Source: Escarpia spicata (Eukaryota; Annelida; Polychaeta; Sabellida; Siboglinidae). Taken from it: a stretch of 64,000 bases of DNA. The DNA is taken from contig OZ023205.1 of assembly GCA_963995525.1 (NCBI GenBank), forward strand, positions 69,075,292 through 69,139,291. The letters run 5' to 3'. Below, piece after piece: positions 31,893 to 43,629 of this stretch (its first letter is position 1; the number at the start of each line of letters is the position of its first letter). The position numbers and the translations under genes were made by a program. The notes beneath the pieces are model-generated. The model was given only the letters and a program-made list of their open reading frames with translations. It was not told the origin of the DNA and made no database searches.

Positions 31893-32329
31893 GGAATAAC
31901 TTGTGTCGAATTCGGATCCATCTCGATTTCGCCGTTATAATTTGAGTTCTGCCTAAGTTTAATATATCAGTGTGTTAATTCCACAATTAAACATTATTCC
32001 ACGCATATTTACGTTTACAAATATTGTGGCACTTCTGAGGCATAAATAGCGCCCCGGTTTGCATCAACAGACACTGCTATATCGCTCATTTAACTCGCAC
32101 GATGTGGCAGCGCACGACCGCAACGGCGCAGACTAGCGCAAACCGGGTAGCTATTTGGGCTTGAAAAGTGCGCTGAGATACAATATTTTCGTAATAATTA
32201 TACGTATCGTATGCCTGGGATGATGTTGAATGATGGAACTAACGCACTGAGATATCACAGTTAGGCAAAACTCAAGTTATAACGGCGAAATCGAGGTGGG
32301 TCCGGATTCTACACAAGTGCCTGAATAAA
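31893..32329. mobile_element. Palindromic MITE-like element, about 436 bp
   Basis: The left end (ACTTGTGTCGAATTCGG, then CTCGATTTCGCCGTTATAA) is the reverse complement of the right end (TTATAACGGCGAAATCGAG, CCGGATTCTACACAAGT) for about 90 bp. A second inner inverted pair (AAATAGCGCCCCGGTTTGC and GCAAACCGGGTAGCTATTT) lies at about 32045-32157. No coding sequence. Confidence 0.75.
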
Positions 32330-32489
32330 CTATACTAATTTCCATCCTTTACTCAACATGCCTTTACATGTGTTATCAAAATTGGCCATTAAACACGGCA
32401 CAGACACGATACGCACAAAATAGGTAGATCCGCGTATAATCAAAAACGAGACGCGAATTACGTTGTTTTGATAATATTCTACCCAGCGA

Positions 32490-32770
<281 letters not shown>

Positions 32771-33484
32771 CAAATATCTGAAACGTTTTCATTGGCAAAG
32801 GGTTCAGCTGTATTTACTACTAAAGGACAACATCTGTATTACTGCGCCTTTAAATCATCCAAAGATATATAGTTTACAATGCTCGGTGGCATTGCCACAC
32901 GATTCTATTGCAAAGACTGTTTATGTGCACCTCTACTCAAATGCAGTTATGATTGTAAACAAATTAGTATCAATTTCTTTTAATTTAATATATCACAACT
33001 GGCTGAACTCTCTTGCAGCACACCATGATGTTTGAATGTGGTATTGGTGGTTATCGAGTTCGCACACTTGACTTGTATGCACACGGACAATGTGAAATGA
33101 CAGATGATCTCGCTGTCTCAATCATCTAGGTCAGTCGGCATATAGGTCACAGGATAAGAGACATGACATCGAAATACGTCGTCAGTGGATTGTAGAACTC
33201 TCCAATCTGGTTTTTTATTGATTGTACGCTGAATGTTTTATAAAATAGCAAAATCGGTGATTATAACGTTGCAGGCCAATTTAATATGTGAATAATTATG
33301 GACATTACTATTTAATATAACATCAATTTATATAGACTCCGCATGTCTCTAAAATTGAATTAGGGGTGATTACAAATAGTAAACATACATTACATTAGTT
33401 GGTTTAATACTCTAAATATATTACACCGAGATTGCCTGTATGTGGCATAGTTCAACTGCTAAATATCAACTTGAGATGTCTCGA
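32771..33484. other. Intergenic, nothing recognised
   Basis: AT-rich unique sequence with no supported gene or repeat. Confidence 0.4.
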
Positions 33485-34012
33485 GATGCAGCAGTGGGTG
33501 AGGCTATGTTGACATGTTCATAGCCGTAGCTGATGCAGCAGTGGGTGAGGCTATGTTGACATGTTCATAGCCGTAGCTGATGCAGCAGTGGGTGAGGCTA
33601 TGTTGACATGTTCATAGCCGTAGTTGATGCAGCAGTGGGTGAGGCTATGTTGACATGTTCATAGCCGTAGCTGATGCAGCAGTGGGTGAGGCTATGTTGA
33701 CATGTTCATAGCCGTAGCTGATGCAGCAGTGGGTGAGGCTATGTTGACATGTTCATAGCCGTAGCTGATGCAGCAGTGGGTGAGGCTATGTTGACATGTT
33801 CATAGCCGTAGCTGATGCAGCAGTGGGTGAGGCTATGTTGACATGTTCATAGCCGTAGCTGATGAAGCAGTGGGTGAGGCTATGTTGACATGTTCATAGC
33901 CGTAGCTGATGAAGCAGTGGGTGAGGCTATGTTGACATGTTCATAGCTGTAGCTGATGAAGCAGTGGGTGAGGCTATGTTGACATGTTCATAGCCGTAGC
34001 TGATGCAGCAGA
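33485..34012. repeat. 47-bp minisatellite, about 11 copies
   Basis: The unit begins GATGCAGCAGTGGGTGAGG and ends CATAGCCGTAGCT. Starts fall every 47 bp from 33485. Units are almost identical (GATGCAG/GATGAAG and CCGTAG/CTGTAG are the main variants). Confidence 0.95.
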
Positions 34013-35018
34013 CATGGCTGCGGCAGTATCCTGTAGCACAGCACAGTGATACACGAGCTAACTATAATAAAGAAGCTTTGACTACAGCAATCAATGCTCC
34101 TGTGGGAGGTTTCCTTATCGCTCGATGAGGATGAATGCTTGTTTGTCGCGGTTTGTCAATTTGATGTACCGTGTATCTCATTTGCAGTTGAAAACTCACT
34201 ATAAGCTATTGTCAGTTAAACAGTAGATCACATGCCCGTAATCGTTGGAAAGAAGGTTGGAAAGAACTCTCTGTTTGAGATAAAGTGTGTTTAAAATGAC
34301 AATATTTGTATAAAAAAAGATCCCATTTTGAGAGTCTGCTTATGAAAAACTATAACACAAAATCTCTTTTTGATAGAATGTTTTGTTCGCGTGCTAAGCT
34401 GGTGTAGCATTGGGGTGAACCTCGTAGAGAGGTGTGCAGTTGCAGGTTTAGGGCTAGCCGCAGGTGGATGTGCAGTTTGAGGTCTCAAGAAGGACTCGAA
34501 TTGAAGATGTCAACTATCCCCAAGTGATATGGCTGACATAACACAGAATATGAACACCGATTAATTCGTTACATCCAAACTCATGTTTGTTTATTTAATA
34601 TTAACAATCCTTGTAAAATGCAATGTATTGAAACATAAATATACTGTCATATGTGGTAATGTAACATTCTCAGCATCAGCGGGATGTGTAGTATTTAAAA
34701 AATGAAACACTTGCGCATGCGCCTGTTACCGTTTTGCATACACTTCTGTATCAACGATGTTGTGCATTTTGCAGCCAACAACACGACTGGATTTGACCTT
34801 CACCGTTCTCTTTGACACATAATCAAAGCAGTTACCATTTTACAAGGTTAGGAACCGCAACCCAAAAGGTTGCATTACATAAAATACATATCCTGAATGT
34901 AGTGATCTCTAAATAGTGTTGTAGGTATGCTACAACTCTTGCCTTAAACACCGTGATTTTATGCACTTTATATGACGATCATACAAAAGACAAAATTAAT
35001 GAAAGCAACGTGATTGTG
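34013..35018. other. Intergenic downstream of the TMIE-like gene, nothing recognised
   Basis: AT-rich sequence; may include the 3' UTR of the TMIE-like gene, whose stop codon is at 35019-35021 on the minus strand. No clear polyadenylation signal was fixed. Confidence 0.4.
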
Positions 35019-37748
35019 TTAAAGAAACGTATCCGTCATGACCGGTGAGATTGCCGTGACATCTACTGGTTCACACGGATACGTTTGCTTGTCATCCTGT
35101 AGCCTCAACCTGCGACTGCCGTCTCCTTTCAGGGCGCCCTCTCTGCCCTGTTCGTTCGACACGAACGCTTCATTTGTGTACATGGTTGATACAGACGTGT
35201 GCTCACTGCACATAGACGGTGTGATCTGGCACGTCACGCCGTCGACGTGATTGTCCGACGGTGCCCCGTTGCCGTAGAGCCGACCGTTGCCGTAGAGCCG
35301 ACCGTTGTCTCTCGCTGCACTTCTCCCGACTGAGCTCACAAGCGGTGATTCCGCAAACTTCGCTTTGCCTGAAAAAACAATCGGTATTAGTTAGCTTTGT
35401 TCATTATATATATTTGGTTGTGTTCTCCCTTTTCAGTATCTCCTCTACGATAATTTTCGTAAGGAATATTTGATTGACATTATGTGAAAAACAACACGCG
35501 TACTGACTTGCAAAATCAACAGGATCAAAAGGCTTGCGGGAGTGAAGAGAAGCGACAAGCGAAAAATGGATGAACTGAGAGAGGAGAGGTTGGTATAATA
35601 GAAAGTGTTAAAACAAGCTGGTGAAAATTCAACTAAAGTAGGCTGGCCACGTGGGGCAATTGTGACTAGAAAGGTTGTCAAAAAAGCAGTTGTCCGGAGA
35701 GTGGAAGGGAAAAGGAGGCGAGGACGACCACATAGATTTAACAAGATTTAACAAGATTGCCACCCAGAGAATTAACTCTAGGTGGCAGGTGGACAAGGAA
35801 GCCCTTTGGCTTATCGAGAGTCCGACCCTTTTATCTATGTGTATCCAGTCCTTCTGAGGTATGTGTCGATTTTATTTTTAAACATATTCACGCTACTAGC
35901 ACCCACACAATAAGCAGGTAATCTATTCCATTCATTTACAGTCCTTTGTGAAAATGAGAACTTTCTTATATCTAATATACACTGCTCCTTTCCTAATGTA
36001 ACTTCATGTCCTTCTATCTTTCTTAACTGAAATTTTTTTTTTAATCAATATTTTCATAACCAATCATTATTTTAAACAATTCTATCTGATCTCCTCTCAA
36101 TCTCCTGGTCTCTAGTGTTGTTAAGCCGCATTATCTTAGGCGTATTTCGTAACTAAGATCCCTCAGTTTTGGTATCATTTTAATTGCTTTCCTTTGCACT
36201 CTTTCTAGCATATCTATGTCCTTCCTGCGATATGGCCTCCACGCTTGAATACAATATTCTAAATGAGGCCTAACTATTGTTTTGTACAGCGGTATTATTA
36301 GCTCTTTTTCCTTATACGTTATGTTTCGCTTAATTAATCCAAGGATTTGATTTCCCTTTGAAGCTGCAATTCCGCACTGCTCTGAAACCTTCATATCAAC
36401 ACTAATGGTTAACCCTAAGTCCTTTTCTTTTACAGTAGTATTTAGTACAGTACCCCCTATTGTATATTCTACCTCTTCGTTCCCATGTCCTGCGTGGAGG
36501 CATTTACATTTCCCAAAATTGAACAGCATTTGTCACTTTTCAGACCATTTGATCAACTTGTCAAGATCATCTTGTAAACGTTTTCTATCTTCATCACGTT
36601 TAATCCTTCTAAACACGTTTGTATCATCCGCAAATTTCAACACCTTGCTTGTTATTTCATCATTCAAATCGTTGATATATATTAAGAATAATATATGTCT
36701 TAGTACTGATCCCTGTGGTACCCCACTCAATCCCGATTTCCAGTTTGAAGCCTCCCCATCAACTATTGCACGTTGTCTTCTGTCAATCAGCCATTTTTCT
36801 ATCCAGTTTATTATACCATTTCCTATGCCATGGGCCTTTAGTTTAAGCAGTAATCTTTCATGTGGTACTCTGTCGAAAGCTTTTTGAAAATCTAAGTAGA
36901 CGATATCTACTGGTGATCCCTCATCTACCCACTTAGTGATGTCTTCTAAAAAACATAACATATTTGTTAAGCATGACTTCGTTTAAAAAAAAAACATGTT
37001 GAGATGGGTTTATCAAGTTATGTTTAACAAGAAAATCCACCATGTGATCTTTAATTAGCCTTTCTAATAATTTGCAAATCACTGATGTTAAACTCACTGG
37101 TCTATAGTTCTCTGACTTGTTTCTCGCACCTTTTTTAATTAACGGCATAATGTTTGCCTCTTTCCATTCTAAAGGAACCACTCCCTCTTCTAATGACAAA
37201 TTGAAAACTGTTGCAAGCGGTACGCTAATTGTTTTCTACAATTTCCAATAGTGGTTTGGGCGGAATCCCATCCACTCCAGGTGATTTATTATCCTTCAAA
37301 GCCCTTATTTTCTTAGCTACTATTTCCGGGGTTTCAATTAATTGTCCTAAATAGTCTGAATCTGCCCCTTGAACTTAGCCTTTGATACTGGCAGTGAACT
37401 AATATCTTCTCTGGACTGCTATGGGATGATTGTATGGAGAGAGATTTGGAAGGATTGGGAGAGGAGTGGAGAATGGGAGTGGAAGATAGAGGGGAATAGA
37501 GACGATTGGTAAATTCAGCCATGCAAGAACACTGGGGGATAAGAAAAAGGAAGAAGAACAGAAAATGGAAATCCTCACCTCATACAAACAGAGAAACAAG
37601 AGGAGAAGAACAATGTCATTAAGCCAAGTCGTGCATCAGTCGCACGGGGAATACGGCTGATGATCTGAGGTATCATGTTGTCACGTAGAATGCACCTTGT
37701 CAGTTACTATACTACCATTAATATTATTGTGATTGGTAACTTTTGTTA

Positions 37749-37805
<57 letters not shown>

Positions 37806-39058
37806 GACAGAGGGTGATGTATGTGCCGGTGTGTACCTTTGCCGATGTGGATGCGTTGTCCGGGGACGAGAGCACCAAGACGCTGCCGACACGCCTCCGT
37901 CAGTCTCCACTTCTCCAGGTCGGCGTCCATCGCCTGCTGTGTCCTCGGGATGCGACAGTCGAATACGCAGCACAGCACAACGACTGCAACACAGCACCGC
38001 AAGCCAAATACTCAAAATCACCATAAGAATGATGCCTGTGTCACCTGATAAAACATAAATCGACGCTATCATACGTACTGATGCAAAGCAGGGTGAAAAT
38101 AATGATCCCTCCAAGCATCCAGATGCGCATGCCCAGTAATTCGCTTTCGATTCCCGTTACCGGCGTCGGAATGTTCGCAGCTCTTTCCGTCATTCTACCG
38201 TTGGTCTACAACGAAGAAGACAATGTTGACTTCACCCACGATTATTTAATGCTGCTACATATAATACCAGTGAAAGTTTCTTCATGGCGGTTGATTTATT
38301 GTTGTACTTTTGAATTAATGGTCGCAATGATGCTATTTCTAAAGGCCGAGGTTGTGTGTTTCTAATTAAATATATAACGCTATGATGTTCTTTATTCTAT
38401 AATAAATAATTTTAAAGGTATATATGAGCTATGCTTCCCGCCAAATTGCATTTAACGAACCCGATACAGTGCTCGCAAATTGAATGTTGTGAATCGAAAT
38501 GTTCCAATTAAAAAAAACATTCAACCTGTAAAAAGCCAATACTGACACTGATTGCAGAGCAGGCAACCTCATCTTACGACTCGATTAGCCGACTATCTCT
38601 TCATTCGTGAAGTCGGGCGATAATGTAAGTCGCGGCATATATATGAATGATCGTTGTCTGGTTTCTCAGCTAAACCAGAATCCGTGCGATATTGCAATGC
38701 AAGAATCGGTCGTGTATACACCAGTTAGCGTGGGGAATTCGCGACTTAGCGTCTATTGTTTACCTGGGAGGAAAATCCTACTTGGCCGATAGTCGGTCAT
38801 GACTTTGAAGCACTGACCAATCAGCGAGCGCCTCGGACGACAGCAGGTCGTGACCTTTTATCAAAGCACAAGTAGGGACTGGTATCTTTAGATTCCCTGC
38901 TAGTAATAATAATAATTAGACGAATGGTGCATGTGATGTGTTATGAAGATGAATAAACTACAAGAGAGAAGATGTCCTACCTCGTCTGCCGCGTCTAGTC
39001 CCATCACAGCTGCCAACAAGACCACAGACGACACACCGAGTAACGTCGCCGTCATCAT
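35019..39058 (-). CDS. TMIE: TMIE-like transmembrane inner ear protein (4 exons)
   Basis: Exons in transcript order: 39058-38981 (ATG, signal peptide MMTATLLGVSSVVLLAAVMG), 38205-38079, 37983-37837, 35368-35019 (stop). Junctions are AG/GT with phases 0, 1, 1; the protein is about 233 residues. Exon 2 encodes GMRIWMLGGIIIFTLLCI and exon 3 continues VVLCCVFDCRIPRTQQAM, matching the best conserved part of vertebrate TMIE (MRLW, then a membrane span, then LCCVFNCRVPRT). TMIE is a single-pass accessory subunit of the TMC mechanotransduction channel in hair cells and interacts with lipids near this CCVF-C motif. The cytoplasmic tail is longer than in mammals (human TMIE is about 156 residues) and lacks an obvious lysine-rich end. 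The last intron (35369-37836) holds LINE fragments and a (TA)n run. The last exon is joined by phase and a good acceptor only, so the tail is less certain than the core. Confidence 0.85.
35515..35735 (+). mobile_element. LINE RT C-terminal fragment, plus strand
   Basis: The plus strand encodes RIKRLAGVKRSDKRKMDELR, then stops, then AIVTRKVVKKAVVRRVEGK followed by RRRGRPHRF, the characteristic end of LINE ORF2 proteins. It ends where the oppositely oriented CR1-like copy begins, suggesting insertion of one into the other. It lies in the last TMIE-like intron, antisense to that gene. Confidence 0.55.
35738..37380 (-). mobile_element. CR1-like non-LTR retrotransposon, 5'-truncated and mutated
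   Basis: In transcript order from 37380: a pre-RT region (IRALKDNKSPGVDGIPP), NYRPVSLTSVICKLLERLI, LDFQKAFDRVPHERLLLKL, SGLSGVPQGSVL, KFADDTNVF, then after an in-frame TGA at about 36530 (where family members have Trp) the C-terminal region LGLTISVDMKVSEQ and YKTIVRPHLEYC. The frame also shifts near 36940-36990. These are RT motifs of the CR1/Jockey group. No endonuclease domain remains. Inserted in the TMIE-like intron in sense orientation. Its 3' end resembles that of the fragment at 29.7 kb. Confidence 0.85.
37751..37806. repeat. (TA)n(CA)n microsatellite in TMIE-like intron
   Basis: About 43 bp of (TA)n followed by a short (CA)n, 31 bp from the donor of TMIE-like exon 3. Confidence 0.95.
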
Positions 39059-39109
39059 CCGAACCGAGTCTGTGCTGACACAATATGCCTATCCCCTCGC
39101 GCGCTCTCT

Positions 39110-39520
39110 CTGTCTCTGTCTCCCCCCTCTCTTTCTCTCCCCCCCCCCCCCCCTCTCTCTCTCACTCGTGTATCTCTGTCTCACGTTTCTCTATCTCTTT
39201 GTCTATCTGTCTCTCTGACTGTCTAACTGACTGACTGCCTGACTGCCTGACTGACTGACTGACTGACTGGCTGGCTGCTTGCTGGCTGACTGTCTGTCTA
39301 TCTGTCTGTCTTTCTCTCTGTTTGTCTGTTTTTTGTCGGTGTGTATCTGTACACTTCTCTCTTTGTGTGGTCTCTATCGTTGCCTCTCTGTCTGTTTCTG
39401 TCTCTGTCGCTGTCTCTGTATCTGTCTCTCTCTCTCTCTCTCTGTCTCTCTCTGTCTCTGTCTCTCTCTCTCTGTCTCTTTCGCTCTCTCTCTCACTCTC
39501 TATCCGTCCTTTTTCGTCCA
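39110..39520. repeat. TC-rich and (GACT)n simple repeat upstream of the TMIE-like gene
   Basis: (TC)n with G interruptions, a poly(C) run near 39141-39152, a (GACT/GCCT)n stretch (about 39214-39290) and further TCTG/TC sequence. It lies 50-460 bp upstream of the TMIE-like ATG, so it may fall in the promoter or 5' UTR; whether it has a function cannot be told. Confidence 0.85.
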
Positions 39521-39529
39521 GGTCTCCGT

Positions 39530-41077
39530 AATCGATGTAGCCGCCGCTCTGCTGGAAGGACACGCCGCACTGACAATATCGGAGTCCATCAGACTCGCAT
39601 CAATTAATCAACAGAACGCTGCCCCGCAGGGATGCCACACGTCCCGTCCACGAAACAACTCATGCGCCTATTGTGTTGGTCGTCAATTAAATGCTATAAG
39701 GATAAACGACAAATATCGATGCGCGTACCGACACCGCGCCTCGCAAACGAACCAGACATTTACCGTTAACAACTCGTTGCCAGTGGTATGATGAAACAGG
39801 CATCATGTGCCAATTACAGCAAAGGCGGCTGTCGAAAATTGTGTTGTGCTTATTTAAATATTAATGCGCGGGCTTTCCAAGTCTCACGACATAGCATTTC
39901 AGTAATGTTTAGCACATCCTCCCGATACACCGCTTTTTAAACAAATATAAAATGTGATCATGAATTATGAACATAAATAAAATTTAAAAAACTTAAAGAT
40001 ACGTTTTCAAATGGTAGTGTTTTTTTGCTGGCAGATACATTCAGGAGTTCCTCTTCAAATGAAATGTTATGAGTCAACGCTGAACTTTGTCCGCGCTGTT
40101 TAGCCAACTAATGAACTAATCTCTCTAGCTTAGGTCCATTTCAGGCGAGATTATTCCAGATTACATTATTATGTAAACTACGCATTTGGAAATATTGAGA
40201 CATGTCGAAATTGTAAATAGGTCGTAATCCGTAGAACCATTAAATACAGTTTCTTTCATGATCGAAATTTGAATTTTCAAACAAAACATGTGACGGTGCG
40301 ATTGCTGTTGCTGATGTTGCTTCTATTGGTATTGCTGCAGATGAAGCTGCTGCTGCTGCTGCTGCTTTTGCCGCTGCTGTTAATGATACTAGGACCTAAT
40401 GTTAATGTTGATACGGGTTTTTGCAAACTCGTTTCTGCATTCGTGCAAGCAACTGTAGAGTGTTTCTAAACAACGCCAGAGTAAAAAGCCTTATGGCGAG
40501 TCACGCGGAGGCTTATATTACGTGGTGTAGTGTTACATAAAGAAGCATTAATTATGAACATAAAACAAATATTATATCCGCCATATGTTTGCATTATGTC
40601 ACGTAATATCACTAAATAAAATCCTATTGCATGCCGTCGGAACGAAATCAATGTTTAGGGTGTTGAGCCTAGAGCTTCAGTTCGGCAGTCTGCTGTCGTT
40701 GTCGGTTCGGTCACGCATGACAACGGACGATGGAGGGAGGATTGTCTCGGTGACATTCTCATGTCATTTTTGCCTGCCCTCCCATCACTGAACACATCCG
40801 CGCTGTCGGATAGCACATCGGGGGGGTTGCTGTTGTAAATGTACATATATTACGTTCTCATTTTTGCCACGAGAAACAAGAGGTGCACGATTGTTGCTAA
40901 ACATTTTCACAAACTAAATGCGCTATTCTATAATAATTTTTCAATTTTTTTTCTCAATTTTAATCCGAAGTACAAACTAGAATGGTGTTCACCCACATTT
41001 GGAAAACTCAATATTTTGGGGGTGAACCCCCCTCGGTTTCCACTCCTGTTTATTATGTATGCGTGTGTGCACGGGCG
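39530..41077. other. Intergenic, no gene recognised
   Basis: A minus-strand stretch near 39520-39600 reads GVSFQQSGGYIDYGDL, possibly an exon fragment, but there is no support from a family. A short (CTG)n lies near 40340-40380. Otherwise AT-rich with nothing supported. Confidence 0.4.
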
Positions 41078-41690
41078 GTCGGTCGTTCGGTCGGTCGGTC
41101 GTTCGGTCGGTCGTTCGGTCGGTCGTTCGGTCGGTCGTTCGGTCGGTCGTTCGGTCGGTCGTTCGGTCGGTCGTTCGGTCGGTCGTTCGGTCGGTCGTTC
41201 GGTCGGTCGTTCGGTCGGTCGTTCGGTCGGTCGGTCGGTCGTTCGGTCGGTCGTTCGGTCGGTCGTTCGGTCGGTCGGTCGGTCGGTCGTTCGGTCGGTC
41301 GTTCGGTCGGTCGTTCGGTCGTTCGGTCGTTCGGTCGGTCGGTCGTTCGGTCGGTCGGTCGGTCGTTCGGTCGGTCGGTCGGTCGTTCGGTCGGTCGGTC
41401 GGTCGGTCGGTCGGTCGTTCGGTCGGTCGGTCGTTCGGTCGGTCGGTCGTTCGGTCGGCCGTTCGTTCGGTCGGTCGTTCTGTTAGTCGTTCGGTCGTTC
41501 GTTCGTTATTTCGTTCGTTCGTTCGTTCGTTCGTTCGTTCGTTCGGTCGGTCGGTCGGTCGGTGGGTCGGTCGGTCGGTCGGTCAGTCGGTCGGTTGTCC
41601 GGTCGTTCGTCCGTCCGTTCGTTCGTTCGGTCGGTCGGTCGGTCGGTCGGTCGGTCGGACGGACGAACGACCGGACAATCGACCGACTGC
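41078..41690. repeat. (GGTC/GTTC)n tetranucleotide array
   Basis: About 610 bp of GGTC and GTTC tetramers, largely arranged as a 12-bp GGTCGGTCGTTC higher unit. All plus-strand frames are open (RS/GRS-rich), an artefact of the repeat. Confidence 0.97.
41586..41687. repeat. Inverted repeat (potential hairpin) at array junction
   Basis: The arm 41586-41617 and the arm 41656-41687 are reverse complements over 32 nt with one mismatch, separated by 38 bp of (GGTC/GTTC). The right arm sits exactly at the boundary with the decamer array. Confidence 0.85.
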
Positions 41691-41909
41691 CTGTCTCTGC
41701 CTGTCTCTGCCTGTCTCTGCCTGTCTCTGCCTGTCACTGCCTGTCTCTGCCTGTCTCTGCCTGTCTCTGCCTGTCTCTGCCTGTCTCTGCCTGTCTCTGC
41801 CTGTCACTGCCTGTCTCTGCCTGTCTCTGCCTGTCTCTGCCTGTCTCTGCCTGTCTCTGCCTGTCTCTGCCTGTCTCTGCCTGTCTCTGCCTGTCTCTGC
41901 TTGTTTCTC
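41691..41909. repeat. Decamer minisatellite CTGTCTCTGC, about 22 copies
   Basis: Near-perfect tandem decamers (two units CTGTCACTGC) directly following the tetramer array. Confidence 0.97.
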
Positions 41910-42401
41910 TTTCCCTCATGTACGTTCGATATGACTTCTCATATGCACTTTTGAAAACATTTTAATATGTCAAGATGTTAACACATTTTATATGGGTACG
42001 TTATAAAACCACTGCAGATTATATAAATATAAATAGCGTCTTGAAATATCTCATAACACAGGCGTTCAGTTGACTAATAACGATCGTACTACGATCTCTT
42101 CAAATACGTGCGCATTACTTGTAGTGTGAAGGGTGCAAGTAGAAGTATTTCATCGTTTATTTCTTGTAACAACATACTTGTGTGTTATAACCACGTCAAA
42201 CACTTTACAGTCGTTGTGTCTGCCTCGTAAGTATACACAAATTCTGCTAAATTTAAATTACGTCAACATAAAAAGTAACTTCACACTGGAGTTAGAACTG
42301 ATCTTTCAACAAATCTGTGTTCAAATAAGAGATGGATGTTTTTTGGTTAAACGTTTAACAATTTCATTAAAACAACAATTTATATACAGGCCTGTACATG
42401 T

Positions 42402-43536
42402 CTATTTGCTAGAAGGCCGCGAGCCGTAGACGTAGCCGTATTTGGCGTAGCCGTGGCGGTACGGTGACGTAATTTGTCCAGACAACCAGCCGTCCTGTTC
42501 TCTTTGGCCGTCTTTCACCTGGTACGACCTCCGCCTTCGACCGTAGCTATTCTGATACTTCTCAGATGTAGATCCGGTCATGCGCAGAGCGGACAGTACC
42601 TTCCGGTAGCCGCTAGAGTTCACACCAATGACGCGTCCGTATTTTTTATTGGATATCGTCGGCTGTTCCTGACCGGAAGTGTAGCTCCGTCTACCGGCTA
42701 AAGACTTGCCATTGTCCCGCAGTTTCATCCTGTCGTTGGTGGTGGAGCTTTTGGTGTAGGCGCGTCGACCGCCGTATAAACTACCACCGTACAAGTTGCC
42801 TCTATACGAATTGCCCCGGTTGGACGAACCGTACGAGTGGCCGGTGCTGCCTGAGTTACCGTAACCACCTGAGTTACCGTAACCGCCTGCGTTACCGTAA
42901 CCGCCTGAGTTACCGTAACCGCCTGAGTTACCGTAACCTTTGGAATTACCATATCTTCCGGAATTGCCGTAACCGCCCAAATTACCATATCCGCCAGAGT
43001 TACCATAACCGCCCGTGTTGCCGTAACCGCCCGAATTGCCGTAACCGCCCGAGTTACCGTAATCACCGGAGTTACCGTAACCGGCGGAATTACCGTAACC
43101 ACCAGAGTTACCGTAACCATCGGAGTTACCGTAACCGGCGGAATTGCCGTAACCACCGGAGTTACCGAAACTGCCCGAGTTTCCGCGACCGTTTGAGTTG
43201 CCGTGTCCGCCGGAACTGCCGTAAGAGCCCAAGTGGTGGAGAGCGGCGTAACCGTGATCGACGAGATTGACGTCACACAGGACGCCACGCCCACTGTTGC
43301 GTGTGCCCGGCGCGCACTGCCGGATGTAGGCGATGCCGTGGGTGCACGTTACGTAGCTCTTGTCGCCATAGTAGAAGAGCCCGTCCTTTTGACAGTGGCC
43401 TGCAACAGAAGCGGCGGGCGGCCCCGTATCATTACGCGGCGAGTTAGGAATGTGTTTAGGAAACGTGTGATAGAGCAGAGGAGGAACAACTGCACAGGAC
43501 ACAGAGAACGAGTGAGACATTGTATGTATGTATGTA

Positions 43537-43629
<93 letters not shown>

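Noticed and set aside
37746..38114. Minus-strand 122-codon frame with its own signal-like MVILSIWLAVLCC
   Set aside because: It overlaps TMIE-like exon 3 in another frame; the TMIE frame has the conserved motif and matching phases on both sides.
39162..39563. Minus-strand 133-codon frame rich in Arg/Glu/Asp
   Set aside because: Mostly the translation of TC/GA-rich simple repeats; only its first 20 codons look like ordinary protein and they lack support.
40839..41965. RS-repeat and Leu/Cys/Ser-rich frames (up to 327 codons)
   Set aside because: Artefacts of tetramer and decamer arrays; open in all plus frames.
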